NCBI RefSeq assembly: GCF_001005085.2
Contig: NZ_LBMU02000015.1
Span: 1 to 64,000 of the forward strand
Origin: Streptomyces humi
GTDB lineage: Bacteria > Actinomycetota > Actinomycetes > Streptomycetales > Streptomycetaceae
DNA length: 64,000 bases
Direction: 5' to 3'
The stretch's first letter is position 1; every line of letters begins with the position of its first letter. The notes under the pieces are model-generated. The model was not told where the DNA came from, searched no databases, and was given only the letters and a program-made list of their open reading frames with translations. Position numbers and translations under genes: made by a program. Shown here piece by piece: positions 16,786-26,165 of this stretch.

Positions 16786-18930
16786 ATGGCGGCTCTGCCT
16801 GCCCGTGTCCTGTTCGGTGCCGCGTACTACCACGAGTACCAGCCGTACGAGCGTCCCGCCGAGCGTCTCAAGACCGACCTGGACCTGATGGCCGACGCCC
16901 GGGTCACCGTGATCCGGGTCGGCGAGTCGGTCTGGTCGACCTGGGAACCGGAGAACGGCCGCTTCGACCTCGACTGGCTGAAGCCGGTGCTCGACGGCGC
17001 CCACGAGCGGGGTATCTCGGTCGTCCTCGGGACCCCGACGTATGCCGTCCCGCCGTGGCTGGCCCGGCAGTACCCGGAGATCACCGGTGAGCGGCGCACC
17101 GGCGAGCGGATCGGCTGGGGCGCCCGGCAGGAGGTGGACTTCACGCACCCGGCGTTCCGGTTCCACGCCGAGCGGGTGGTGCGCCGTATCGCCGCGCGCC
17201 ACGCGGGCCACCCGGCGGTCATCGGCTTCCAGGTCGACAACGAGCCCGGCAACGAACTCCTGCACAACCGGGGCGTGTTCGAGCGCTTCGTCGACCACCT
17301 GCGGGAGAAGTACGGCGATGTCGAGACCCTGAACCGCGAGTGGGGGCTGGTGTACTGGTCGCACCGGCTGTCCACCTGGGCCGACCTGTGGACCCCGGAC
17401 GGCAACGCGCAGCCCCAGTACGACGTCGCCTGGCGGGAGTTCCAGGCCCGGCAGGTCACCGAGTTCATCGGCTGGCAGGCGGACATCGTCCGTGAGTACG
17501 CGCGTCCCGGGCAGTTCGTGACCACCTGCGTCTCCTACACCCGGCCCGCGGTGGCGGACGACGAGCTGACCGGCCGCCTCGACATCGCGGCCGGCAACCC
17601 GTACTACGACATGCAGGACGGCCTCCTGCTGCCCGATCCCACCCCGGACGGCCACGAGCAGCAGTGGAAGACCACCGGCGTGTGGGCGCTGTACCGGACC
17701 GCGGACTGGATGTTCTCGTCCCGGCAGGCGCCGTTCCTGGTCACCGAGACCAACGCCGGTTCCATCGGCTTCCCCTGGGACAACCGGCCCGCCTACGACG
17801 GCCAGTGGCGGCAGGCCGCCTGGGCGCTCGTCGGGCGCGGGGCCCGCATGATCGAGTACTGGCACTGGCACACGCTGCACTTCGGCGCGGAGACCTACTG
17901 GGGCGGGATCCTCCCGCACACCGGCCGGCCGGGCCGCGCGTACGCCGAACTCGCCCGGCTGGGAGCGGAGTTCGAGACCGCCGGAGCCCTGGTCGCCGGG
18001 CTGGAGCCGGACGCGGACCTGACGTTGCTGTACTCGACGCCCAGCAAGTGGCTGATGCAGAAGTACCCGCCGCTGGCGGGTCCCGACGGACAGCCCGACC
18101 CGGCCGCCTACCACCGCATCCTCGACCCGTTCTACCGGGGCGCGTTCGACGCCGGACGGCAGGTGCGGCTGGTCCACGCCCGGCAGTTGCACGACCCCAC
18201 CGGGGAACGGGACGGGGTGAGCCCCGAGGAGGGGGTCCGCCGGCACCCCGTCCTCGTCGTACCGGCGCTGTACCTGGCCGCCGACACGACCCTCGACTGG
18301 CTCGCCTCCTACGCCCGTGCCGGCGGTCATCTGGTCCTCGGCCCGCGCACCGGCTACGCCGACGAGGAGGCCCGCGCCCGCGCCGAACCGGCGCCCGGCC
18401 GTCTCACGGACGCGGCGGGGGTGTCGTACGACGAGTTCAGCAACCTGGTGCGGGAGGTGCCCGTGCGGTCCGACACGCTCGGCCTTCCCGAGGGCGCCAC
18501 GGCGACCCACTGGGCGGACGGTCTGACGGTCACCGACGCCGAGGTGCTCGTGACGTACGACCATCCGCACTTCGGGCGCTGGCCCGCGGTCACCAGCCGC
18601 CGGCACGGCGCGGGCCGGGTCACCTGTGTCGGTACGGTCCCCGGCCGGGACCTCGCCCGGACGCTGGCCGAATGGCTGGCGCCGGTTCCCGTGCACGGCT
18701 GGCGGGACCTGCCGGCCACGGTCACCGCGACCACCGGCACCTCGCCCGACGGGCGCCGTGTGCACATCGTCCACAACTGGAGCTGGGAGTCCGCGAGCGT
18801 TCCCGTGCCGGTGCACCTCACCGACGTCCTCGACGGCACGACCCGCACCGCCGGCACGGCGCTGGACCTCGGCCCGTGGGACGTACGCGTGCTCGTCGGC
18901 GACGGCGACGGCGACGGCGGCCGGGAGTGA
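16786..18930 (+). CDS. GH42 beta-galactosidase
   Basis: 714 residues from ATG 16786, with AGGAGG 8 bases upstream. The TIM barrel begins at FGAAYYHEYQPYER; acid/base Glu153 lies in FQVDNEPGNE and the nucleophile Glu321 in FLVTETNAGS. A trimerisation domain (about 400-620) and a small C-terminal beta domain follow, the usual three-domain GH42 plan and length. It has no signal peptide, so it hydrolyses imported beta-galactosides (plant galactan or arabinogalactan fragments) in the cytosol. It is the last gene of the importer operon, controlled presumably by the upstream LacI protein. Confidence 0.93.
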   Translation: MAALPARVLFGAAYYHEYQPYERPAERLKTDLDLMADARVTVIRVGESVWSTWEPENGRFDLDWLKPVLDGAHERGISVVLGTPTYAVPPWLARQYPEITGERRTGERIGWGARQEVDFTHPAFRFHAERVVRRIAARHAGHPAVIGFQVDNEPGNELLHNRGVFERFVDHLREKYGDVETLNREWGLVYWSHRLSTWADLWTPDGNAQPQYDVAWREFQARQVTEFIGWQADIVREYARPGQFVTTCVSYTRPAVADDELTGRLDIAAGNPYYDMQDGLLLPDPTPDGHEQQWKTTGVWALYRTADWMFSSRQAPFLVTETNAGSIGFPWDNRPAYDGQWRQAAWALVGRGARMIEYWHWHTLHFGAETYWGGILPHTGRPGRAYAELARLGAEFETAGALVAGLEPDADLTLLYSTPSKWLMQKYPPLAGPDGQPDPAAYHRILDPFYRGAFDAGRQVRLVHARQLHDPTGERDGVSPEEGVRRHPVLVVPALYLAADTTLDWLASYARAGGHLVLGPRTGYADEEARARAEPAPGRLTDAAGVSYDEFSNLVREVPVRSDTLGLPEGATATHWADGLTVTDAEVLVTYDHPHFGRWPAVTSRRHGAGRVTCVGTVPGRDLARTLAEWLAPVPVHGWRDLPATVTATTGTSPDGRRVHIVHNWSWESASVPVPVHLTDVLDGTTRTAGTALDLGPWDVRVLVGDGDGDGGRE

Positions 18931-19093
18931 CCTGTGCGCGAGGTCCGGACGGCATCTGCGCAGAAGCACCACACAGGCTGCACACTGCCCGTCCAAAGGC
19001 TCGCTAGCGTTCTGGCCGTTCGATCCCACGTGCGAACGAGACCAGGCCACGGCCCGTCGGGCCGTCGGCGCAGTCGAGTCAGGAAGACCGCGG

Positions 19094-19912
19094 ATGGACT
19101 ACTGCACCTCGTGCCGTCGGCACCTCAACGGCGCCCTGGTGTGCCCCGGATGCGGCGCCTACGCCCCGGACATCGCTCCCCGCGGTGACGTGGCGGCTCC
19201 CGTGACGGCCGGGACGGCGGCCTGGCAGGCACCCGCCGCCGACACCTGGCGCGACGGCCCGGACGCGTACGCCGAGGACAGCACCGAGAGCCCGGACGAG
19301 GGCCCGGGTGCCGCTCCGGTCGCGCCGCTCGGCCGGGCGGCGCGGCGCCGGCAGCGCGCCCGCTGGAAGAAGAACCAGCGCCGGGCCGTCGTCGCCACCG
19401 CGGTCGCCCTGGTCGGCGGCGGTCTGACCGTCGCCTCCATGGACCGGCACTCCGCGGACCGGGCGCAGGCGGCCGCCGCACCGGACACCGCGCCCATGGG
19501 AGCGGTGGACGGACAGGCCACGGAGCCCACCCCGGGCGCGTCGGCGCCGACCGGCCGGCACCGGGCTCCGGACGCCACGCCCGCCGCCCGCCCGGTCACG
19601 TCGAACGCCCCGCACGAGCAGAGTGCGGGCGTACCGAAGGCCACGCCGGCACACGGCACGACCGCCGCCACGCCGGAATCCGTGGCGACGGCGGCCGCGC
19701 GGGCGCAGTCCGGCACGTCGACCGGCACGACGGCCGGCACATCGACCGGCACGTCGACCGGGTCCGGCGCCTCCGCCGCACCGACGCAGCCGGCCGCCGC
19801 ACCGACGCCCACCGCGACCGCCACCGGCGGCACACCGGCGTCGACGGCGAGCCCGGAGCCCACCGCGACCTCGCCCGCGCACCTCTGCCTGCTCGTCCTC
19901 TGCATCGACTGA
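19094..19912 (+). CDS. SCO2400-like zinc-ribbon single-pass membrane protein
   Basis: 272 residues from ATG 19094. The N-terminus MDYCTSCRRHLNGALVCPGCG is a zinc ribbon (Cys4, Cys7, Cys17, Cys20); a basic stretch RRRQRARWKKNQRR (about 80-95) precedes one transmembrane helix (about 96-115), and the remainder is an extracellular Thr/Ser/Ala/Pro-rich tail ending HLCLLVLCID. The N-terminus resembles Streptomyces SCO2400 family proteins, whose function is unknown. The positive-inside rule puts the ribbon in the cytosol and the long, possibly glycosylated tail outside. A CGTTCG-N10-CGAACG inverted repeat lies 56-77 bases upstream. Confidence 0.8.
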   Translation: MDYCTSCRRHLNGALVCPGCGAYAPDIAPRGDVAAPVTAGTAAWQAPAADTWRDGPDAYAEDSTESPDEGPGAAPVAPLGRAARRRQRARWKKNQRRAVVATAVALVGGGLTVASMDRHSADRAQAAAAPDTAPMGAVDGQATEPTPGASAPTGRHRAPDATPAARPVTSNAPHEQSAGVPKATPAHGTTAATPESVATAAARAQSGTSTGTTAGTSTGTSTGSGASAAPTQPAAAPTPTATATGGTPASTASPEPTATSPAHLCLLVLCID

Positions 19913-19931
19913 CGGCGGACCGCGGACCGGG

Positions 19932-21902
19932 TCAGTCGCCGACCTGGACCACCGCGGTCGCCCCAGCCCGGACCGTCGGCGTGGCGTACGTGTACGTCAC
20001 GCCGTGGACCTTCTTGGTGCGCGCCCGCTGCCGCACGCCGTCGACGGTGATCCACTCGTGGGCGCCGCGGAACCGGGCCTCCCAACTGTAGGAGCTGTGC
20101 CGGGCGTTGTTCGTCAGTGTGGTCCTGGTGGCGCCGTCGTGCCGGACGGTGATCGTGTCCTTGCCGAGGGGGACGTCCGCGACGCGGAGCCACTTCATGC
20201 CCGACGGCAGCCGCGACTCGGTGGTCACCTGGTGCGCCGCCGCGTCCGGCGTGATGCCCATCAGGCCCTCGACGGTCTGGCTGACCAGGGTGAACGACAC
20301 CTCGGGATAGTCGCCGTCGGGGCCCTGGCCGGAGTTGACGTGCTGCTGTTCCCGCTCCCCGTAGATCTTCTTCATCCACCACCAGGCGGTGTCTGCGCGG
20401 TTGTTCCTGAAGAACATGTCCGGCAGGTACGTCGTCGCCTCGATGTTGGCAGAGCCCTGCGGCCCCAGCTCCTGTGCCTGGATGTAGTCGAGGTAGGCGT
20501 CGTTGCGGGGGCCGGGGTCGATGATCTGCTTCATCGGCATGAAGACGCTGTTCTCCTTGCCCCAGCCGGTGACCGGGGTGCCGGAGGTGGTGTAGGCGCG
20601 GACCGTGCCGGCGCCGCTGCCGGTGCCGCTCCACGTGTCGTTGAAGTACTTCCTCAGGTCGGCGGCCTTGCGGTCGTACTTCTTGGCCAGCGCGGTGTCG
20701 CCCTTGCCCTGCGCGAGCACGGCCATCGCCAGGTACGCCTGGTACTCCGAGGCGATGGTGTCGCCGGCCTCCGCGAGGTGGTCGCCGTCCTGCTCGTTGT
20801 AGCTGGCGGCACCGGAGAAGATGCCGTTGCCCGTGCCCTCGGCGACCTTGACGTCGCCGTTGGGTACGGCGTTGTCGTGCAGGTCGATGAACTGCTCGGT
20901 GGCGTGCCGGTAGAAGTTCCACAGCACCGGGTCGTCGACGTAGCGGCGGTCACCGGTCCACAGGTACGCCTGGGCCGCCTTCTCGACGAGTTCGAAGACG
21001 GCCGGCACCTCGCGGACGAAGTCGTCCGGGTTCCTGTAGTCGATGCTCAGGTACGTCCTGGCGTCGAAGTTCAGGGACCACACCGGGAAGTACTGCTGCT
21101 CGGCGGTGGCCGAGGCCGCGTAGGAGCGCAGCATCGTCTCGTTCTCGGTGTCGAGGCCGATGAGATGGGCGCCCGCCAGTTGGTGCGTCATGTCCCGGGA
21201 GTAGTAGGCGCTGCGGTTGGCGTATCCGGCCCAGTAGGTGGGACCGTACGTCGCGGTGCCGGTACCGCTGGTGTGGTGCTCGTCGGCGTCGACCGGGCCG
21301 ACCGTGCCGGGCAGTTGGACCCAGCTGTTGGCCTTCCGCTTGGCCCAGTCGAACATCTCGACGACCTCGGGGTCGGACGAGGAGATCTGCGGGTCGGCGG
21401 GGGCGGCCGGGGAGATCATCAGGTCGTCGGCGTTGACCCAGGCGGTGCCGGAGCCGAAGACGATCTCCAGCCGGTCGCCCGCCTTCAGGGCGACTCGGCT
21501 GACGGTGTAGCGGGCGTAGGTGGGGCGTCGGGGCAGCTCGACGGTGCCGACGGTCTCGCCGTTGCGCCGGATCGTGTACGTGCCGCCGGTGCCGGCGCTC
21601 GCCACCCAGGCGGAGAAGTCGTACCTGCCGTCGCGGGGCGCGACCAGCAGCTGCCTGGCGGTCTTGCCGGCGCCCGCGTCGAGGTAGAGGAAGCGGGAAC
21701 CGCTGTGGACGTTCCCTTCGCCGACCCCGGTGCCCGGGTCGAAGCTCCAGCCGGTACCGCCGTTCTCGAATCCCGGGTCGGGCAGCGCGAGTTGGGGCCG
21801 GGTGTCGGCGGCGGTGCGGGGCGCCGCGACGGCGGACGTGACGGGGGCGAGCGGGGTCAACAGGGCAACGGCGGTGAGCAGCACGAGCCTTGAGGGCGTC
21901 AT
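19932..21902 (-). CDS. Secreted glycosidase-like protein, six-hairpin type
   Basis: 656 residues from ATG 21902. Sec signal peptide (about 1-27, ending VTSAVAA); an N-terminal carbohydrate-binding-like beta module (about 38-165, beginning LPDPGFENGGTGWSF); then a large catalytic-like domain with repeated helix pairs and many aromatic residues (AEQQYFPVWSLNF, ASYNEQDGDHLAEAGDTIASEYQAYLAMAV, ENSVFMPMKQIID, WWWMKKIYGERE), and a C-terminal beta domain. The helical part suggests an (alpha/alpha)6 toroid glycosidase, but I cannot name a GH family. The divergent LacI gene and palindromes between them indicate carbohydrate control. Confidence 0.6.
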   Translation of the reverse strand: MTPSRLVLLTAVALLTPLAPVTSAVAAPRTAADTRPQLALPDPGFENGGTGWSFDPGTGVGEGNVHSGSRFLYLDAGAGKTARQLLVAPRDGRYDFSAWVASAGTGGTYTIRRNGETVGTVELPRRPTYARYTVSRVALKAGDRLEIVFGSGTAWVNADDLMISPAAPADPQISSSDPEVVEMFDWAKRKANSWVQLPGTVGPVDADEHHTSGTGTATYGPTYWAGYANRSAYYSRDMTHQLAGAHLIGLDTENETMLRSYAASATAEQQYFPVWSLNFDARTYLSIDYRNPDDFVREVPAVFELVEKAAQAYLWTGDRRYVDDPVLWNFYRHATEQFIDLHDNAVPNGDVKVAEGTGNGIFSGAASYNEQDGDHLAEAGDTIASEYQAYLAMAVLAQGKGDTALAKKYDRKAADLRKYFNDTWSGTGSGAGTVRAYTTSGTPVTGWGKENSVFMPMKQIIDPGPRNDAYLDYIQAQELGPQGSANIEATTYLPDMFFRNNRADTAWWWMKKIYGEREQQHVNSGQGPDGDYPEVSFTLVSQTVEGLMGITPDAAAHQVTTESRLPSGMKWLRVADVPLGKDTITVRHDGATRTTLTNNARHSSYSWEARFRGAHEWITVDGVRQRARTKKVHGVTYTYATPTVRAGATAVVQVGD

Positions 21903-21990
21903 CGGGTCTCCCGGTCTTCGGTCACGACAGGGCTGGGCGGGGCGGGTCGTGGCGGAAAGCTAACAGGGGCGCAAGAAGCCGTTCAATGGT

Positions 21991-22100
21991 CTTGCACAGG
22001 AAAGATGCAAGGCCTTTGATGTGGATGCGAGAAACCATGTCTGATCCCGCTGAAAGTTTTCACTCATGGATTGCAAGTTGAACTGGGTGAGGCAAACTTG
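21991..22100. promoter_or_regulatory. Palindromic operator candidates between glycosidase and lacI genes
   Basis: CTTGCA-N9-TGCAAG (21991-22011) is a perfect 6-base-arm inverted repeat, preceded by another GCAAG at 21971. A second one, CAAGTT-N15-AACTTG, spans 22074-22100. The TTGCAAG element recurs at 22071. They lie 89-198 bases before the glycosidase start and 71-180 before the LacI start, fitting dual control by that repressor. Confidence 0.5.
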
Positions 22101-22170
22101 GTAACCGGATCCAGACACGAGGCATTTGAGGGGTCACACCGGTGACACCACGGGGGACGGAGGGAACCGT

Positions 22171-23169
22171 ATGAAGGTCGGCATCACCGAGGTCGCGGTC
22201 CGGGCGCAGGTCAGTGAGGCCACCGTCAGCCGGGTCATCAACCGGCGCCAGGGAGTGGCCCGCAAGACCCGCGAGGCGGTCGAACGGGCGATGGCCGATC
22301 TGGGCTACGAGCGGCAGACCCAGGGCCAGCTCGTCGCCGTCGTCACCGAACTGGTGTCCAACCCGTTCTTCGCCGACGTCTGCGAACGCATCGAGGCCAC
22401 CCTCGCCCCGCACGGCCTCAAGACGATCCTGTGCCCGTCCTTCCCGGGCGGCGTACAGGAACTGGACTACGTCACCTCCCTCGCCGACCGGGGCGTGGCC
22501 GCGGTCGTCTTCCTCTCCGCCAGCAACACGATCGAGGGCGCGGATCCGCAGGCGTACGAACTGCTGCGCTCACGCCGGATCCCGTTCGTCGGCGTCAACG
22601 GCCAGTTCGAGGGCGGCTGCGACGCCCCGGTCTTCTCCACCGACGACCTGCTCGCCGCCGAACTGGCCGTCGACCACCTGTACCGGTTGGGCCACCGCCG
22701 CATCGGCATGGCATCCGGCCCGGTCGGCAACCGTCCCGCCGACCGCCGCGTCAGCGGGTTCGTCGCCTCGCTGGCCCGGCGCGGGATCACCGACCCCGAG
22801 CAGTGGGTGGTCCGCCAGTCGTACACCGTCGAGGGCGGTCAGTCCGCCGCGCTCGCACTGCTCGGCCGCGGCGCCACGGCCGTCGTCGCCGCCAGCGACT
22901 ACATGGCCCTGGGCGCGATCCGCGGCGCGCGCAGGCAGGGCCACGACGTCCCCGGCGACGTGTCCGTGGTGGGCTACGACGGCTCCATGATCATGGATTT
23001 CGTCGACCCCCCGCTGACCACCGTCCGCCAGCCCGCCGACCGGCTCGCGCCCGAGGTGGCCCGCAGCGTCCTCGCCCTCCTCGCCAACCGGGACGTCCCC
23101 GCCGGCGAACTCCTCTTCGACCCCGAACTGGTCGTCCGCGCGAGCACCGCCCCACCGAAGAAGGAGTGA
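22171..23169 (+). CDS. LacI-family transcriptional regulator
   Basis: 332 residues from ATG 22171, chosen because GGAGGG lies 7 bases upstream and the HTH begins at once (VGITEVAVRAQVSEATVSRVINRRQGVARKTREAV). The hinge is short (LGYERQTQGQ) and the sensor domain contains TELVSNPFFADVCERIE, AASDYMALGAIRGARRQG and VSVVGYDGSMIMDFVDPPLTTVRQP. Note GYDG in place of the usual GFDD. It is divergent from the secreted glycosidase gene, its likely target, with palindromic sites between them. Confidence 0.93.
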   Translation: MKVGITEVAVRAQVSEATVSRVINRRQGVARKTREAVERAMADLGYERQTQGQLVAVVTELVSNPFFADVCERIEATLAPHGLKTILCPSFPGGVQELDYVTSLADRGVAAVVFLSASNTIEGADPQAYELLRSRRIPFVGVNGQFEGGCDAPVFSTDDLLAAELAVDHLYRLGHRRIGMASGPVGNRPADRRVSGFVASLARRGITDPEQWVVRQSYTVEGGQSAALALLGRGATAVVAASDYMALGAIRGARRQGHDVPGDVSVVGYDGSMIMDFVDPPLTTVRQPADRLAPEVARSVLALLANRDVPAGELLFDPELVVRASTAPPKKE

Positions 23170-23202
23170 GGCGGCCGTGCCGACGCGGATCCGGTGCGGG
23201 CT

Positions 23203-24285
23203 TCAGTTGCGCTGCGTCAGCACGAGCAGGACCGTCAGGGCGATCAGCAGCGCGCCGCCCACCGACGCCAGGGCGATCTTCACCGCGCTGTACGGCCGCT
23301 TGCCGATGACCTCCCCGGTGCGGGCGTTGACCATCACCGGCCAAGCCTTCCCGGCGTGCAGGTAGGTCAGGAACCAGACGGGCAGCAGCACCAGTTTGAA
23401 GGTGAGGCCGCTGTACAGGGTGGACATCGAGTGCACCCGCTGCTCGTCGCCGCCGATGTCCCGCTTGCAGTCGGCGCGGATCACCGGCGCCATCCGCGCC
23501 TTCGCCGACTCAAGGCCGGCCTCCGGCTCGACGTCGTACCTGACGGTGCGGAAGCCGGCCAGGTACTCCTCCTGGTAGGGAACCGTCTCCTCCAGCGGCC
23601 AGGGGGCCAGCTTGTCCAGCTCCTCCTCCGGCACCTGGCCGCTGCCGGGCACCAGTACGTCGTCGAAGAACCTGCCGACCGTTCCGGACGTGTGGTGCCA
23701 GCGGGTGTGCCGTACCTGGCGCTTGCGGCCCTCGGAGTCCTCCTCCTCCACCCAGTAGTGCTCGCCGCGTTCGCCGGTGTACCGGGTGGCGGTCTGCGCG
23801 TCGTACGTCCAGTGCGGCAGGTAGCTGCCCCGGAAGGTCTCCGCCTCGGTGACCTTCTTCAGTTCGCCGGGCGCGAACCAGCGGGACGCGGCCCACTTCG
23901 CGAGCGCGTCACGGGCCTGCTCACGGCCCACCCCGAAGGGCAGCACCGCCTCCGGCACCACCCGCTCGGTGCCGGAGGCGTCGGTGACCAGCGGGGTGGC
24001 GCAGAACGGGCACCTGTCGCTGAGCGTGTCGCTCTCGGTGACGGCGTGGCAGCCGGGGCAGGCGAACACCTTCACCCCGCCCGGTGCGGCCGCCCTGGGG
24101 GGCAGCTCGGCCAGCTCCTCGATCGGGTGCTCGGTGACCTGCCGCGGTATCGGCGTGATGTCCTGCTCGTGTCGGCAGTACGGGCAGCGCAGCGCGTACG
24201 TCCCGGGCGCGTACTCGCTGACCCCGCCGCACGCCTCGCACTGGAACGCCCGGCCGGGTGCCGGTGCCACGTCCTGATCCGTCAA
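23203..24285 (-). CDS. Double zinc-ribbon membrane protein (TFIIB-type)
   Basis: 360 residues from a TTG at 24285, picked because AAGGAG lies 7 bases upstream. Two CxxC...CxxC ribbons occur near the N-terminus: CEACGGVSEYAPGTYALRCPYC and CPGCHAVTESDTLSDRCPFC. A globular middle part (WFAPGELKKVTEAETFRGSYLPHWTYDAQT) is followed by two C-terminal hydrophobic segments (about 290-312 and 335-355). Annotated homologues are called TFIIB-type zinc finger proteins; no function is established. It starts 46 bases downstream of the SPFH-GYF gene and is surely its partner in one operon. Confidence 0.8.
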   Translation of the reverse strand: MTDQDVAPAPGRAFQCEACGGVSEYAPGTYALRCPYCRHEQDITPIPRQVTEHPIEELAELPPRAAAPGGVKVFACPGCHAVTESDTLSDRCPFCATPLVTDASGTERVVPEAVLPFGVGREQARDALAKWAASRWFAPGELKKVTEAETFRGSYLPHWTYDAQTATRYTGERGEHYWVEEEDSEGRKRQVRHTRWHHTSGTVGRFFDDVLVPGSGQVPEEELDKLAPWPLEETVPYQEEYLAGFRTVRYDVEPEAGLESAKARMAPVIRADCKRDIGGDEQRVHSMSTLYSGLTFKLVLLPVWFLTYLHAGKAWPVMVNARTGEVIGKRPYSAVKIALASVGGALLIALTVLLVLTQRN

Positions 24286-24331
24286 CTCAACTCTCCTTGC
24301 GACCTGTTGCCGGGAGCTTCCGGGGGCGGAC

Positions 24332-25504
24332 TCAGCCCTGCGGGGGCAGCGGCGGGGGGACGTCGGCGAGCAGCGGTGCCAGTTCCGGGACCTGGTCCGC
24401 GGGCTGCCAGGAGGCCTGCCCGCTGCGCCAGACCAGCGTGGTACGGGTGAGGTTGCCGGCCGCCACCTGCCCGGCCAGCGCGCTCTCGTCGTACGGGCCC
24501 TGCTGCCGGCCGTCCACGGCGAGGAACCAGCGCGGCGCGGCGGGCAGCGGCGGCGGGACGTCGGCGGCGGCGGGGGCGGGCTGCGCCGGGGCTGCGGGTG
24601 TCGGGGCTGCGGGTGTCGGGGCTGCGGGTGCCTGGGGCGCCGGAGCGGGCGCACCGGACGTGCTCTGCACGATCTGCCGGCCCAGCGCCATGCCCACGCC
24701 CAGCCCGAGCGCGTCGCCGCCGGTGCCGGGGTTGGCGGCGGCGGTCTGGATCGCGTCGGCCGCCCGGAGCTTGGCGTAGTCGTCCAGGTCGCCGGCGATC
24801 GCCATCCGGGAGCGGGTGTCGATCGCCGCCTCCACCTCCGGCGGGACGCTGATGTTCTCGATGTGGAACCGCGGGACGGCGATGCCGGTGGCGGCCAGCT
24901 CCAGGGTCAGCGCCTCGGCCAGCTGCCGTCCGATGCCGTCCTGCCGGGCGGCGAGGTCCAGCAGCGGCACACCGGACGCGCCCAGCGCGGAACCCAGCTT
25001 GGAGACGATCAGCTGCCGCAGGTGCTCGCCGACCTCCTCGGTGCGGAACTGCGGGTCCGTGCCGACCAGTTCGCGCAGCAGCGCGGCGGCGTCCACCACC
25101 TTGGCGGCGAAGGTTCCGAAGGCCCGGACCCGGATCGTGCCGAAGTCGGCGTCCCGCAGGATCACCGGGTTCTGGGTGCCCCACTTGAAGTCGGTGAACT
25201 GCCGGGTGGTGACGAAGTAGACCTCGGCCTTGAACGGCGACTCGAAGCCGTGTTTCCAGCCCTTCAGGGTGGACAGGACCGGCATGTTCCGGGTCGAGAG
25301 GGTGTACGTGCCCGGCTGGTGGACGTCGGCGAGCCGGCCCTCGTTGACGAAGACGGCCACCTGCGACTCGCGCACCACGAGCCGGGCGCCCATCTTGATC
25401 TCGTTGCCGTGGCGCGGGAAGCGCCACACGATGGTGTCCCGGCCGTCGTCGGTCCACTCGACGATGTCGATGAACTCACCGCGGATACGGTCCATCAGCC
25501 CCAC
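24332..25504 (-). CDS. SPFH-GYF_2 protein (YdjI-like)
   Basis: 390 residues from GTG 25504. An SPFH/Band 7 domain of the virion-core/YdjI type occupies about residues 30-255 (FIDIVEW, IKMGARLVVRESQVAVFVNEGRLADVHQPGTYTLST). A Pro/Ala linker with three AAPTP-like repeats (about 283-325), coded by 15-base DNA repeats, leads to a GYF_2 domain (WFLAVDGRQQGPYDESALAGQV...TLVWRSGQASWQPADQVPEL). In Bacillus, YdjI-like proteins recruit partners to membranes under stress. Adjacent to the zinc-ribbon membrane gene, which may be its membrane anchor. Confidence 0.88.
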   Translation of the reverse strand: MGLMDRIRGEFIDIVEWTDDGRDTIVWRFPRHGNEIKMGARLVVRESQVAVFVNEGRLADVHQPGTYTLSTRNMPVLSTLKGWKHGFESPFKAEVYFVTTRQFTDFKWGTQNPVILRDADFGTIRVRAFGTFAAKVVDAAALLRELVGTDPQFRTEEVGEHLRQLIVSKLGSALGASGVPLLDLAARQDGIGRQLAEALTLELAATGIAVPRFHIENISVPPEVEAAIDTRSRMAIAGDLDDYAKLRAADAIQTAAANPGTGGDALGLGVGMALGRQIVQSTSGAPAPAPQAPAAPTPAAPTPAAPAQPAPAAADVPPPLPAAPRWFLAVDGRQQGPYDESALAGQVAAGNLTRTTLVWRSGQASWQPADQVPELAPLLADVPPPLPPQG

Positions 25505-25547
25505 GACAATCCCCCACTCCCCGCGTCACCGCACGACGGTCAAACGA

Positions 25548-26120
25548 TCAGCCGACAGTATGCCCATGCTGGTCCGCGGGCCGTGCGTCCCGGTCGCCGT
25601 TTCCGCCGGCGCGGCCCGAGGGGACCTCGCGCCGCATGCAGACCAGCTGAGGGCGCTCGTCCCACGAGTCGGTGACGGTGAACCCGAGCCGTTCGTACAG
25701 GGCGACGGCACCGGTCCGCCAGGTCCACACCGACAGCCGCACGCCGCTCACGCCGCTCCCGGCGGCATGCGTCAGCGCGGCACCGATCAGGCGGGACGCG
25801 ATGCCCCTGCCCCGGAAGCCGGGGTCCGTCCAGAGCCTCTTGATCTCCGACCAGCCGTCGACGGGCGCGGTCACCACCAGGCATCCCACGGGGGTGTCCC
25901 CGCTCAGGGCCGTCAGCACGACGTCGTCGGCGAACGCGGTCCGCGGGTCCGAGATCTCTGCCCGGTAGCGGTCGGGCAGCCCGGCCACGTCGGTGACGGC
26001 CGCGCCCTTCTCGGCCTCCGTCCGCAGGTGGTAGGCGGCCAGCAGCCCGGCCAGGCCGTCCTCGGCGGACAGGGTCCGGCCCGGCCGGCGGACGACGCGG
26101 ACCTCGCGGTGATCAGTCAT
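25548..26120 (-). CDS. GNAT-family N-acetyltransferase
   Basis: 190 residues from ATG 26120. The acetyl-CoA pyrophosphate loop is WTDPGFRGRGIASRLI, followed by a typical GNAT beta-bulge and the VALYERLGFTVTDSW motif at the C-terminal end. The last 20 residues are a Gly/Arg/Asp-rich tail without family match. The acceptor substrate is unknown. It is transcribed alone, between the SPFH gene and the first PucR gene. Confidence 0.88.
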   Translation of the reverse strand: MTDHREVRVVRRPGRTLSAEDGLAGLLAAYHLRTEAEKGAAVTDVAGLPDRYRAEISDPRTAFADDVVLTALSGDTPVGCLVVTAPVDGWSEIKRLWTDPGFRGRGIASRLIGAALTHAAGSGVSGVRLSVWTWRTGAVALYERLGFTVTDSWDERPQLVCMRREVPSGRAGGNGDRDARPADQHGHTVG

Positions 26121-26165
26121 GCCGTCAGCATCACACGGCGGTGCGGGACGGGGGTCGGCCAGGGG

